Assembly (NCBI RefSeq): GCF_001006805.1
Contig: NZ_LN811353.1
Span: 417,690-481,689, forward strand
Reading direction: 5' to 3'
DNA length: 64,000 nt
Origin: Microvirga massiliensis
GTDB lineage: Bacteria; Pseudomonadota; Alphaproteobacteria; Rhizobiales; Beijerinckiaceae
Positions 26,558 through 35,142 of the stretch are shown one piece after another. The position numbers were made by a program, and so were the translations under genes. Within the stretch, counting starts at the first letter, position 1. Every line of letters starts with the position of its first letter. The notes beneath the pieces were generated by a model. That model saw nothing but the letters and a program-made list of their open reading frames with translations, was not told the DNA's origin and ran no database searches.

Positions 26558-29500
26558 CCCCCGACCGTGCGGGTGATGACGATCTCGGTGTTGGCCGCGA
26601 AGGTGGTTCCCAATGCGGTCGCCAGTCCGGCATTCTGGCCGTTGGTCACGGCATAGATGCGGAAGGTCTCGGCTTCCTCATTTCCGTTGAGCCGATAGGT
26701 ATCGGTGCCCGCGCCACCGTCGACGAGATCGCGTCCGTCGGTGCTGAGCTGGATGACCGTGTCATTGCCAGCCCCGCCGTTCAGCGTGTCATTGCCGGCC
26801 CCGCCGTTCAGGGTGTCGTTGCCACCGTTCCCGTTGAGGAGGTCATTGCCGCCGTTCCCGTTGAGGAGGTCGTTGGCACCACCTCCAAGGAAGCCGTTCG
26901 TACCGTTCGCGACATCGTCGCCCTCGGTTCCATTGAAGGTGTTGCCCAGGAAAGGAATCGCGTTCCAGTTGTCACCAACGACCCCCGTCGGCTGCGAGAA
27001 TACCTCCTCGAGCTTGCCGTCGCCGTCCGTGTACCGAACCCGGACGCGAAGGATGTCCCCGACCTGTCCCCCGAGCCCCAGTAGTCCCTCATTCGGCGTG
27101 AACGCGGCGCCAGTGCCGCCAAGCGCGGCGGGAATGTCGATCCAGGTCGCTCCCCCATTCTCGGATCGTTGCCACTGGTAGCTGAACGCGCCGAGGCCAT
27201 CGAGGTCTTCGATGCCGCTCACGTCGACGGTCAGCCTCTGCCCTTCCCTCAATGCCGTGGGGATCACGATCACCGGCACGCCGGTCGGCGGCTCGTTGAT
27301 GAACTGCCCGATCGGGATGTCGACGGTGCCGCCATTGCCGTCCGCGAAGCGCAGGATTTCGATGTTGCGCAGCGTGTCGATGCCGTCCGACTCGCGCCGC
27401 TTGCCCGTGATGGGATCGTCGATGGGATCCGAGACCGTGACGTGTTCCACCCGGACGCTGCCGTCGGCGTTGCGGCTGATCTCGTAGTTCTCCCGCACGT
27501 CCCAGTAGACCGCGATGTCGGTCCCGCTGTCGTCGTGCAGGATCTCCCTGACGATCTTGAGCTGGCCGGGGTTGATGCGGCCTTCCAGCATCCATGACGT
27601 CAGGGGTTTGGTCACGCCGCCGAGGGTGACGTTGTCCTTCATGCTGTCGACGGTGGCGATCTGAGCGCCCGTGCCGTCCTTGTTCGCCCGGATGCTGATA
27701 CGCACGTTCAGCCAGGCGTTGCCGTCGATGACGTCGTTGCCCGCGCGGCCCTCGATGATGTCGCTGCCGCCGCCGCCGAGGAGGATGTTGCCGCCGACGA
27801 ACGCCTTCTTCACCGTGCCCGAGCCATCGGCCCAGTACTGGACCTCCCGCAGCATGTCGGGGGTGATGATCTTGTCGAGTCCGGCGATGCGGGCGATGCC
27901 GGCCTCGTCGAGCTCGTTGTACATGAAGTTGCCCTCTGGCGTCGGGTCGGGGATCGTGTCGATCTCCTCGTCGTCGCTGGTGCGGTCGTCGCCCCTCAGG
28001 ATGTCGTCGTGCTTCCAGCCGGAGAGCGCCTCGACCTGACTGAAGCGGTCGCGCAGGACCTCGAGCGGCAGGGTCGGGAAGACCGGGAAGTTCATGTCGG
28101 CATCGGCCCCGACCTTCTGGCCCTTGTGGATCACCCAGTCGAAGCCCCACATGCCGATGTTCTTCTGGATGCCCTCCCCGGCGAACATGATGTCGTCGCC
28201 CGAGTCGGCATCGTAGTCGGTGTCGCCGCGGCCGCCGTTGATGACATCGTGGCCGATGACGGTCGAGTTGAAGAAAATGTCGCCGTTGTCGCCCGCGATG
28301 TAGTCGAAGCGGCCATCGCCCTCGATCCAGTCGTCGCCCTCGTTGCCGAACAGCATGTCGGAGCCGTCGCCGCCGAGCAGGAAGTCGTCGCCGGTGCCGC
28401 CGCGCAACTCGGACCCGTCGGGACCTGCGATCAGGAAGTCGTTGCCGGAGCCGCCGAACAGCAGCGCCATGCCGCTGCCGCCGTGGATGACGTCGTTGCC
28501 GGCATCGCCCCGGAGCATGTTGACCTCGCCGATGTCGGTGCCGGCGTTGGTGATGATGTCGTCGCCGTCGCCGCCGTGGACGTTGTCGACCCCGTAGCCG
28601 GCCTCGATGCGGTCGTCGCCGTCATCGCCCCAGATCGTGTCGTCGCCATCGCCCGCGATGATCGTGTCGTTGCTCTTGGTGCCCTGGATGACGACGTGGG
28701 CAGCGCCGTTGTAGCGGATGTAGTTTTCGCCGCGCTCGACCATGTTCGAGACGGCCTCGAGCGTCGGATCCTCGTGCACGGGATCCTCCTTCCCGGTCAT
28801 CCTCATCTGCTTGGCGAGATCCACGTAGAGGATGTGGTCCGGTGCCGAGAAGATGTCGGCCGGGATGGCCGTCCCGGTCTCACCGAGGTCAGTGTTGCGC
28901 AGGAACATCTTCGCGAGCGAGTTGTTCTCGAGCTCAGTGAGCAGGTTCAGGCCCTGGACGCGCGACAGGTAGTAGAAGCGGTCGGAGTCCTGGAGGTTCT
29001 CCATCTGCATCTCGAACACGAACGCGAAGGTCGAGCCGAGCATGCCGCCGAAGGACATCTTCTTCTCGGCCAGGCCGCCGACCCACAGGTCGACGTTGTC
29101 GAGGCCGCCCTTCTTGTTCGCGTAGGCCCCCCGCGCGTTCAGGAAGTCGAGCCGATCCTCCGGAGGAGCGATGGTCTTGGTCTGCTTGGCGATCGGGTCG
29201 TAGAAGGTCTCCGTGGTGCCGAAGACGAGCGCCATCGCCGCCGCGCGTTTCCCATCGATGGTCGCCTCGGCCGCGATGCTGGCGTGCGTCCCGTAGGCCG
29301 CGATGAAGTTGACGATCGAGGCCGGGGTCTTGAGATTCAGGGCGAAGTCGGCCCAGCTCTCGTAGGGCTTGAGCTGGCTGTCGCCGTTGGCCATCGCCAT
29401 GAACTGCGCGCGCGCCTCGTTGAGCGTCGGCATGCCCGTGTCGCGGCCGCGGGCGATGTTGATCGCCGCGAGGTCGAGCGGGACGCCCAGCAACTGGTTG

Positions 29501-31431
29501 CGCAGGACGTTGGTGACGAACTCGTCGATCTCCTGGCCGACCTGGACGCTCATGCCCCGGAAGATGGCCGCCGCCGCCGCGTCGTGGGTGATCTTGCCGT
29601 TCCCGTCCACTGCGCCGAAGGCCAGCGGGTTGAGGAATGCGTCGAACAGGCTCATGTCGGCGCGGGATCCGTCGGCGTTGATCCAGTCGACGGTCTCGTT
29701 GAGCATCGAGTGCCCGAAGCGGTAGATCACGTTTGCGAACTCGGCGTAGATCGCCGGGTTCAGTTCTACGTCCGGCTGGACCATGAAGACGTCGACGTCG
29801 GGCTGGATCTTGCGCGCGAACTCCTCGAAGACGAGGTGCTGGTACTGCATCTCGGTGGTGAAGCGCGCGGCCTGGAAGATGCGTTCGCCGTCCCACGCGA
29901 GGTTCGCGATTTCCTCCGCACTGGCCGGGAACGCAGTGAGCTTGTGGTCCTTCAGCAGCCATTCGTTGAGGAAGGCGAGGTCGCCGGATGCCAGCACAAC
30001 CTCCTTGACGTGCCCGGCGACGCGGTTGTGCTCGGAGTGGAAGACGTGGTGGATCGCCGACAGGCCGATGTTCTCGTTGCCGCGGCCGTCGCCCGTGATG
30101 TAGTGCGCGTCGAGCAGCTCGTTGTCGTAGGTTCCCCTTGGCTGGGCGGCATCGGGCGCCCCCGCAACATCGTCGCTGTCGGCGACCTTTAGGGTGTCGG
30201 GTATTCCATCGCGATCACTGTCATAAAGTCCCGGTGCTGCATTGTGCGCGATGTCGTCGAGGAAGGCGTGAGGCGTGCGGATCGCACCAACGAGGGTCGG
30301 ATTGATCGGGCTGTCTGGCGTGCCCGAGATCACGATGTCGTCGGCCGTGTTCGGAATGCCGTCGCTTCCGAGGCCGACGATCACCTGCGCGAAGCCGGTC
30401 TCTGGATGTGGGATGAACTTGCCGTAGGGATCCGTCCGCAGGAGCGGGACCATGCCGACGTCAGCATCGGTCAGCTCGATGCCCAGCATGTTCTTCGCCT
30501 GGTCCTTCACGTCCTTCCAGGTGGCCATGCCGCGCGCGCCGTTGAGCAGATTGCCCGTCGCCATCGGCTTGCCGTCGACCATCTCGTACTCGCGCAGGAA
30601 GACCTGGTGCGAGGGATGAGAGGTGTAGGTCTGGTTCTGGTCGACCCACGGGGTGGTGACGTTGCCCGCGCCCTCGCCCGTGGTTGCGCGGGTCATGACC
30701 ATGAAGTTGGTGTGCGGGCTGTTGGGGTTGTAGAGCGGGTCGTCCGGCGAGAGCGGGATGAAGACCGTGCCGCCGCCCTTCTTCACGAGGTCGAGGCCGT
30801 GGTCGAAGAACTGGCCGAAGAGGGTGAAGACGGAGTTGTACGAGGCCGAGATGCCATCGTCGGGGGCGACGTTCGGCAGGAGGATGCTCGGCCCGTCCAT
30901 CTCGATGCCGTACTGGTCGAGCAGGGCGTCGAGATTGGCCCTGGCGATGGCGTAGGATGGGGTGTCCGGGTCCGTGATCCCCTTGAGGACGGTATGGGCA
31001 TCCATGACGGCCTTCCGGGCAACCGTCAGCGCCTCCCCGTTCAGTCCCGCATGTTGCAGGGCGGCGGTGATAGCCGCCAGATTATTGAGCGTCTGGTCGA
31101 CGATGAGGTTCGAGATCAGACGCGGGTCGGCATCGACCACATTGCCGTTCTGGCCGTAGTCGTTGTTGGTCGGATAGCCGTAACCGGCGGGCATGCTGCC
31201 GCTGCCCTCATGCTCCGATCCGCTGGTCAGTCGAGGGAACGGCTGGCCTGAGGAGCCCCAGTGCTCGCGCCCCTCGCCGTAGTTGTTGTAGCTGCCGTCG
31301 ACCGTGCGCAGGCCGTGCGGCAGGAGCGGGCTGTCGACCAGCTCACCCATGGGTGCGCCGGCCGCATGCGCCTCGGCGATCTTGATCTGCGCTAGGATGA
31401 AATCCAGGTCGTGCTTGACGAGTTGAACCAT
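26545..31431 (-). CDS. heme peroxidase/RTX protein, first half of a frameshifted giant gene
   Basis: The 1628 residues run in this order. An animal-type heme peroxidase domain covers about 90-800 (distal FGQFFDHGLD at 205-214, HSEHN at 465-469, proximal YRFGH at 570-574). RTX repeats follow at about 890-1080 and a beta-rich region after them. An Ig-like segment (VDVSGIEDLDGLGAFSYQWQ) comes next, and a last RTX block (GGAGNDTLNG) ends it. Where active peroxidases have Arg before Glu-His-Asn, this domain has Ser466. I start at 31431, where GGGGAG precedes the ATG; the upstream 45 codons look non-coding. There is no signal peptide, so export is probably by type I secretion through the C-terminus of the rejoined protein. 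Confidence 0.8.
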   Translation of the reverse strand: MVQLVKHDLDFILAQIKIAEAHAAGAPMGELVDSPLLPHGLRTVDGSYNNYGEGREHWGSSGQPFPRLTSGSEHEGSGSMPAGYGYPTNNDYGQNGNVVDADPRLISNLIVDQTLNNLAAITAALQHAGLNGEALTVARKAVMDAHTVLKGITDPDTPSYAIARANLDALLDQYGIEMDGPSILLPNVAPDDGISASYNSVFTLFGQFFDHGLDLVKKGGGTVFIPLSPDDPLYNPNSPHTNFMVMTRATTGEGAGNVTTPWVDQNQTYTSHPSHQVFLREYEMVDGKPMATGNLLNGARGMATWKDVKDQAKNMLGIELTDADVGMVPLLRTDPYGKFIPHPETGFAQVIVGLGSDGIPNTADDIVISGTPDSPINPTLVGAIRTPHAFLDDIAHNAAPGLYDSDRDGIPDTLKVADSDDVAGAPDAAQPRGTYDNELLDAHYITGDGRGNENIGLSAIHHVFHSEHNRVAGHVKEVVLASGDLAFLNEWLLKDHKLTAFPASAEEIANLAWDGERIFQAARFTTEMQYQHLVFEEFARKIQPDVDVFMVQPDVELNPAIYAEFANVIYRFGHSMLNETVDWINADGSRADMSLFDAFLNPLAFGAVDGNGKITHDAAAAAIFRGMSVQVGQEIDEFVTNVLRNQLLGVPLDLAAINIARGRDTGMPTLNEARAQFMAMANGDSQLKPYESWADFALNLKTPASIVNFIAAYGTHASIAAEATIDGKRAAAMALVFGTTETFYDPIAKQTKTIAPPEDRLDFLNARGAYANKKGGLDNVDLWVGGLAEKKMSFGGMLGSTFAFVFEMQMENLQDSDRFYYLSRVQGLNLLTELENNSLAKMFLRNTDLGETGTAIPADIFSAPDHILYVDLAKQMRMTGKEDPVHEDPTLEAVSNMVERGENYIRYNGAAHVVIQGTKSNDTIIAGDGDDTIWGDDGDDRIEAGYGVDNVHGGDGDDIITNAGTDIGEVNMLRGDAGNDVIHGGSGMALLFGGSGNDFLIAGPDGSELRGGTGDDFLLGGDGSDMLFGNEGDDWIEGDGRFDYIAGDNGDIFFNSTVIGHDVINGGRGDTDYDADSGDDIMFAGEGIQKNIGMWGFDWVIHKGQKVGADADMNFPVFPTLPLEVLRDRFSQVEALSGWKHDDILRGDDRTSDDEEIDTIPDPTPEGNFMYNELDEAGIARIAGLDKIITPDMLREVQYWADGSGTVKKAFVGGNILLGGGGSDIIEGRAGNDVIDGNAWLNVRISIRANKDGTGAQIATVDSMKDNVTLGGVTKPLTSWMLEGRINPGQLKIVREILHDDSGTDIAVYWDVRENYEISRNADGSVRVEHVTVSDPIDDPITGKRRESDGIDTLRNIEILRFADGNGGTVDIPIGQFINEPPTGVPVIVIPTALREGQRLTVDVSGIEDLDGLGAFSYQWQRSENGGATWIDIPAALGGTGAAFTPNEGLLGLGGQVGDILRVRVRYTDGDGKLEEVFSQPTGVVGDNWNAIPFLGNTFNGTEGDDVANGTNGFLGGGANDLLNGNGGNDLLNGNGGNDTLNGGAGNDTLNGGAGNDTVIQLSTDGRDLVDGGAGTDTYRLNGNEEAETFRIYAVTNGQNAGLATALGTTFAANTEIVITRTVGGWSL
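26557..26562 (-). other. G6 homopolymer at the frame break between the two peroxidase ORFs
   Basis: On the minus strand the sequence is GTC-GGGGGG-TGGAGTC. As given, the first ORF ends shortly after (TRTVGGWSL stop). One extra G would read TRTVGGVESVIAELDNIEE and fuse both ORFs seamlessly. It is consistent with slippage, phase variation, a recent mutation or a sequencing error. Confidence 0.7.
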
Positions 31432-31597
31432 AATGTCGCTCCCCTGCGCAACGGTGCGCTGTTGACCAGAACTGCTCTTCCTCTCCGTGAGCCTCGGCCG
31501 ATGACGCGGGTCTTTGCGTCCGGTGTTAGTCGGTCCTGACCACGGCGAGCCCGCATGAACGGGCAAATTCGGCGTATAGAATGCGTTAAAAATTTGC

Positions 31598-31609
31598 CGG
31601 TTATAACCG
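31598..31609. promoter_or_regulatory. 12-bp palindrome, operator candidate
   Basis: CGGTTATAACCG, a perfect palindrome in the AT-rich part of the divergent region. A LuxR-type dimer such as the neighbouring response regulator could bind such a site (inference). Confidence 0.35.
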
Positions 31610-31741
31610 CGGATGGTCTGACGAATTCATAGAATGGAAGTCTGATCCGGCCTGCGCCAAAGCCGGGTGCCCATCCTGGACTATGGTCCAGTGATGACTG
31701 GGACTATGTGCCCTGGCCGAAACCGTCTCTGGTCGGTAACA

Positions 31742-31762
31742 GTGCCCCCAAGGGAGGGGCAC
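31742..31762 (+). promoter_or_regulatory. hairpin that may mask the kinase ribosome site
   Basis: GTGCCCC-7 bases-GGGGCAC. The GGGAGGGG that would serve as ribosome site for the ATG at 31772 lies in the loop and 3' arm, so the stem could limit translation. Confidence 0.35.
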
Positions 31763-31771
31763 ACAAACGAG

Positions 31772-33163
31772 ATGTCAGCGGGGGAAATATCGGACAGGAG
31801 TAGGGACCCGCGCGCTTGGAGTCTCTCCAGACAATTTGCGCTGACGGGCGGGGTCGTCATGCTGGTGGCAATGACGCTCGCGGGCCTGTTCACGTCACGG
31901 GTCGTGTCCAGGGTGACGATTGAGAGCACAGCCGCGGCGACGGCTTTGTTCATGGAAAGCTTCCTGTCGCCACTCGTCCAGGAACTGACAACCAATGATT
32001 CCCTTCCTGCCGAGAAGGCAGCCGCTCTCGATCACTTGCTCAGTGGAGAGGCTTTCCAGGTCAGATTTCCTCATGTCGAAGTCTGGAAGGAGGGCGGCCT
32101 CATCGTCTACTCCGGAACACCACAACTGATCGGCAGGAGATTCCCGGAGCCGGACGGATTGGTTGCCGCATTGTCCGGCACGGTTTCGGCGCAGTACACC
32201 GACCTCGAGGCCAAAGAGCATGTGGAGCGCGCCTTCGACGACGAATTCCTCGAGGTGTATGTCCCGATCCGGGAGGATCTTTCAGGGCGCATCATCGCCG
32301 CGGCGGAAATCCACGAGGTCACGGGCCCACTGAAGGAAAAGCTCTTTTACGTACAGCTGCAGAGCTGGCTCGCGACGGCGGCCCTGTCTGGCCTGCTGAT
32401 GCTGAGCCTGTTCGGCATCGTCTATCGTGGCAACCGGATCATCAACGAGCAGCAGGCCGCTCTCCGTCGCCGCATGGAGGAGATCAGGGAAGTCTCAGAG
32501 CAGAACCGGTTGCTAAAAGAGAAGGCGCAGCGCGCCTCCAGCCGCATCTCCGAGATGAACGAGAGCTACCTGCGGCATGTCGGAGCGGAACTGCACGATG
32601 GCCCCGCCCAGCTCATTGGCCTCGCGGCGCTGAAAGTGGAGCATGTGCGCCGGGCCAAGACCGGCGAAAAGCAGGAACAGGAATTGAGGGCGATGGCCTC
32701 GGCGCTCGCCAACGCCCTGAGCGAGATCCGCACCATCTCCAAAGGTTTGATGCTTCCGGACATCGAGCGTCTTCCACTTGACGAGGTGGTCGATCGGGTG
32801 GTTCGCGTTCACGAGCAGCGTACGCGAACCAAGGTCACGGTGGACTTCAGATGCCCGGATCAACCTTTGTCGCATGCGATCAAGATCTGCGTGTATCGTT
32901 TCGTGCAGGAAGGCCTCAACAATGCGTTCCGCCATGCCGGCGGCGAGGGGCAGACGGTGACGTGCCTGTTCAAGGACTCGGTCCTGATCGTCATCGTTCA
33001 GGACAGTGGCCGGACAGGCGAGGGCGCTCGGGTGGATCTTGAGGCTGGTCTGGGGCTGACCGGATTGCGCGAAAGGGTTGAAAGCCTCGGAGGAGCGTTC
33101 CGCATCCATCGATCCGAGAGTGAAGGAACGAGAATTGAGATGAACCTCGCGGTGACGGGATAA
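31772..33163 (+). CDS. membrane sensor histidine kinase, NarL-partner type (HPK7)
   Basis: The 463 residues comprise a short cytoplasmic start and a membrane helix (about 22-45). A periplasmic sensor region of about 150 residues follows, then a second helix (about 198-219). A coiled-coil linker leads to a HisKA_3-type dimerisation domain with ELHDGPAQLIG (phospho-His275). The HATPase domain closes it, with the N box around FVQEGLNNAFRHAG and the G box in GLGLTGLRERVESLG. This is the class that phosphorylates LuxR-type regulators, and one is encoded 7 bases downstream. I start at 31772; the upstream extension has no domain features. The signal sensed is unknown. It is divergent from the peroxidase genes, which it may control (inference). 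Confidence 0.92.
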   Translation: MSAGEISDRSRDPRAWSLSRQFALTGGVVMLVAMTLAGLFTSRVVSRVTIESTAAATALFMESFLSPLVQELTTNDSLPAEKAAALDHLLSGEAFQVRFPHVEVWKEGGLIVYSGTPQLIGRRFPEPDGLVAALSGTVSAQYTDLEAKEHVERAFDDEFLEVYVPIREDLSGRIIAAAEIHEVTGPLKEKLFYVQLQSWLATAALSGLLMLSLFGIVYRGNRIINEQQAALRRRMEEIREVSEQNRLLKEKAQRASSRISEMNESYLRHVGAELHDGPAQLIGLAALKVEHVRRAKTGEKQEQELRAMASALANALSEIRTISKGLMLPDIERLPLDEVVDRVVRVHEQRTRTKVTVDFRCPDQPLSHAIKICVYRFVQEGLNNAFRHAGGEGQTVTCLFKDSVLIVIVQDSGRTGEGARVDLEAGLGLTGLRERVESLGGAFRIHRSESEGTRIEMNLAVTG

Positions 33164-33170
33164 AGACGGA

Positions 33171-33827
33171 ATGGCTGCGCAGATTTCGGTTGTCGTCGTC
33201 GACGATCATCCTCTGTTTCGGGCCGGGGTCATACAGACTCTGGCTCTCGACGACGAGATTCAGGTCGCAGGCGAAGGAGGATCAGGGGCCGAAGCGTTGA
33301 CGCTGGCCAGGGAACATGGCCCCGATATCGTTCTTTTGGACATCTCCATGCCGGGGGACGGAATCGAGACAGCGCGGGAGCTTTCCAGGCTCGCAAAGGC
33401 TCCAAGAGTCGTGATGCTGACGGTATCCGAGAGCGACGACGATATCATGCGCGCCTTGGAAGCCGGCGCAGTCGGCTATGTCCTGAAGGGGATCGGGGCG
33501 TCGGACCTGATCGGTGCCATCAAGAGCGTGGCGGCCGGCGAGTCATTCGTCTCGCCCAATCTTACGTTGCGCCTGCTGACGAGCGTCAAACAACGAACAA
33601 CCAAGGGAGCCCTGTCGGCCTTGACGAAGCAGGAAGAGCGCACGCTACGACTCGTGGCGATGGGGCTGAGCAACCGTGAGGTCGGCGAGCGGCTCGGCAT
33701 TCTCGAAAAGACGGTCAAGTATCATATGTCGAACATCATGGAGAAGCTGAAGGTCCGAAACCGGGTCGAGGCGACTCTGATCGCCCGGCAGGTCTGGGGG
33801 GAACTCACGGAGGAGGCCCCAACCTGA
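33171..33827 (+). CDS. LuxR/NarL-family response regulator
   Basis: The 218 residues include a complete receiver domain with acidic pair Asp11-Asp12 (VVVVDDHPLF), phospho-acceptor Asp57 (IVLLDISMPG), switch Thr84 (VVMLTVSE) and Lys106. A LuxR-type helix-turn-helix follows (ALTKQEERTLRLVAMG and VGERLGILEKTVKYH). It starts 7 bases after the kinase stop, so it is the cognate partner. All receiver residues are intact, unlike the related regulator at 15618. It likely activates or represses nearby secretion or peroxidase genes, which is inference. Confidence 0.93.
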   Translation: MAAQISVVVVDDHPLFRAGVIQTLALDDEIQVAGEGGSGAEALTLAREHGPDIVLLDISMPGDGIETARELSRLAKAPRVVMLTVSESDDDIMRALEAGAVGYVLKGIGASDLIGAIKSVAAGESFVSPNLTLRLLTSVKQRTTKGALSALTKQEERTLRLVAMGLSNREVGERLGILEKTVKYHMSNIMEKLKVRNRVEATLIARQVWGELTEEAPT

Positions 33828-33944
33828 GACACGACTCGGATTCGCTCAGGCGCCATTCCGATTCAGTGCAGGCGGCACGCACAGCCCATCACGGCACACC
33901 CTGTCTTTGCGAGCCAGTCATCCAGCCCATGACGGACCCACAGC

Positions 33945-34022
33945 GTCCTTGCGAGCCGCAGGCGAAGCAATCTACCCGTCGACGGATGCGCACCTGGATT
34001 GCTTCGCTCCGCTCGCAATGAC
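33945..34022. repeat. inverted pair of ERSEAI-type repeats
   Basis: GTCCTTGCGAGCCGCAGGCG... (33945-33972) faces GATTGCTTCGCTCCGCTCGC... (33997-34022). Together they can fold into a stem with a loop of about 24 bases. Confidence 0.7.
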
Positions 34023-34077
34023 GAAGAGGGCGTGAAGAGCACTTCAGGAAGCAGAAAGAAGCGCCGGATCCACTGCC

Positions 34078-34103
34078 GTCATTGCGAACGAAGTGAAGCA
34101 ATC
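34078..34103 (+). repeat. dispersed ERSEAI-type repeat
   Basis: GTCATTGCGAACGAAGTGAA then GCAATC, identical to the copy at 16665-16690. Confidence 0.75.
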
Positions 34104-34182
34104 CGGAGTCCGTTGCGCTCGCGATAACGAGACGAGCACGCGCCACTGACGGATGCAGCATTCCCTTGCCTTACCCGAGCGA

Positions 34183-35085
34183 TCAGGGACGCAATGCGCT
34201 TTCCGGCAGGTTGCGCTGCGTTTCGATCACGTCCGCGACCGTGGGAAGGCTTGCTTCGTTGCCGAGATGCTGAATCGAATAAGCGGATGCGGCACGGGCG
34301 AAGGTGAAGTGCTCCCGCCAGGTCCGCTCGGGATGCGCAAGGGCGGAATAGACGTAGGCGCCGTGAAAGATGTCGCCGGCGCCGTTCGTGTCGATGACCT
34401 TTTCGGGTGGCACGGCAAGAGCCGGCAGCACGCCTTCGACGCCGGTTTCGTCGTACCACACTATCCCGTGCTCGCCGAGGGTGACGGCGCCGACACGACA
34501 GCCCCGAGTCTTCAGGTAACCGAGCATGTCGCGAGGCGTCATGTTCATCTGCTCGCAGAGCCGTTCCGCGACGACAGCGACGTCGATGAAGCCGAGAAGC
34601 TCGTGCGTGTTGGCGCGCAGGCCGCCACCGTCGAGCGAGGTCAGGATTCCGGCTTCGCGACAGAGCTTCGCGTAATGGATCGCCGCGTCCGGCTGATGGC
34701 CATCGAGGTGGAGCGCACGGCAGCCCGTCAGCGTGAGCGGCGGAACCGGGTGCAGGTAATGGTCGTCACGGCAGCGCACGATGGCGCGCTTGCCGCCATG
34801 CGGCATGATGAAGGACAGTGAGGACTCGGCGACCTTGCGGTGGTGAACGGAGATTCCGTATTTCGCCGCCATGTCGATGAACATGCGTCCGAGCCAGTCA
34901 TCCGCGACCGGTGCGAGCAAATCCGGCGCGATGCCGAGCTTCGCGCAGGCGAAGGCTGCTGTGACAGCGTTCCCCCCGAACGAAATCGCGTAATCCCGCG
35001 CGACCGCCTTGTCGTCGCCGGTCGGGATTTCGTCCGCCAGGAAGGTGACGTCGATATAGGTCTGGCCGATGAAGAGTGCTTCCAT
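34183..35085 (-). CDS. PfkB-family carbohydrate kinase
   Basis: Ribokinase-fold sugar kinase of about 300 residues that transfers phosphate from ATP to a sugar or nucleoside. The N-terminal motif FGGNAVTAAFACAKLG is PfkB signature 1-like. The C-terminal DTNGAGDIFHGAYV is signature 2, with the catalytic Asp and anion hole. The substrate cannot be told from motifs. The start is either ATG 35085 or GTG 35091, and neither has a clear ribosome site. It lies 57 bases behind the mannose-1-phosphate guanylyltransferase gene, likely one transcript, so a role in sugar activation for polysaccharide is possible. Confidence 0.88.
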   Translation of the reverse strand: MEALFIGQTYIDVTFLADEIPTGDDKAVARDYAISFGGNAVTAAFACAKLGIAPDLLAPVADDWLGRMFIDMAAKYGISVHHRKVAESSLSFIMPHGGKRAIVRCRDDHYLHPVPPLTLTGCRALHLDGHQPDAAIHYAKLCREAGILTSLDGGGLRANTHELLGFIDVAVVAERLCEQMNMTPRDMLGYLKTRGCRVGAVTLGEHGIVWYDETGVEGVLPALAVPPEKVIDTNGAGDIFHGAYVYSALAHPERTWREHFTFARAASAYSIQHLGNEASLPTVADVIETQRNLPESALRP

Positions 35086-35142
35086 GTCCACGTATCCGGC
35101 TGCCGATGATCCGTGCTGGCCCGCGGGAATCCGCGAGGCCGT

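Larger units (their letters stand above)
31432..31771. other. divergent region between the peroxidase and histidine kinase genes
   Basis: About 340 bases with no gene. It is locally AT-rich around 31561-31640 and holds the palindrome at 31598-31609 and a hairpin at 31742-31762. Promoters for both directions are expected here, but I cannot assign -35/-10 boxes with confidence. Confidence 0.5.
33828..34182. other. intergenic repeat cluster
   Basis: No gene. Three ERSEAI-type repeats lie here: direct at 33945-33972, inverted at 33997-34022 and direct at 34078-34103. The first two form an inverted pair. Confidence 0.7.

Noticed and set aside
23564..26656. A 1030-codon plus-strand ORF opposite the peroxidase gene
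   Set aside because: Same reason: it mirrors the peroxidase/RTX frame, has no ribosome site and its composition is repetitive.
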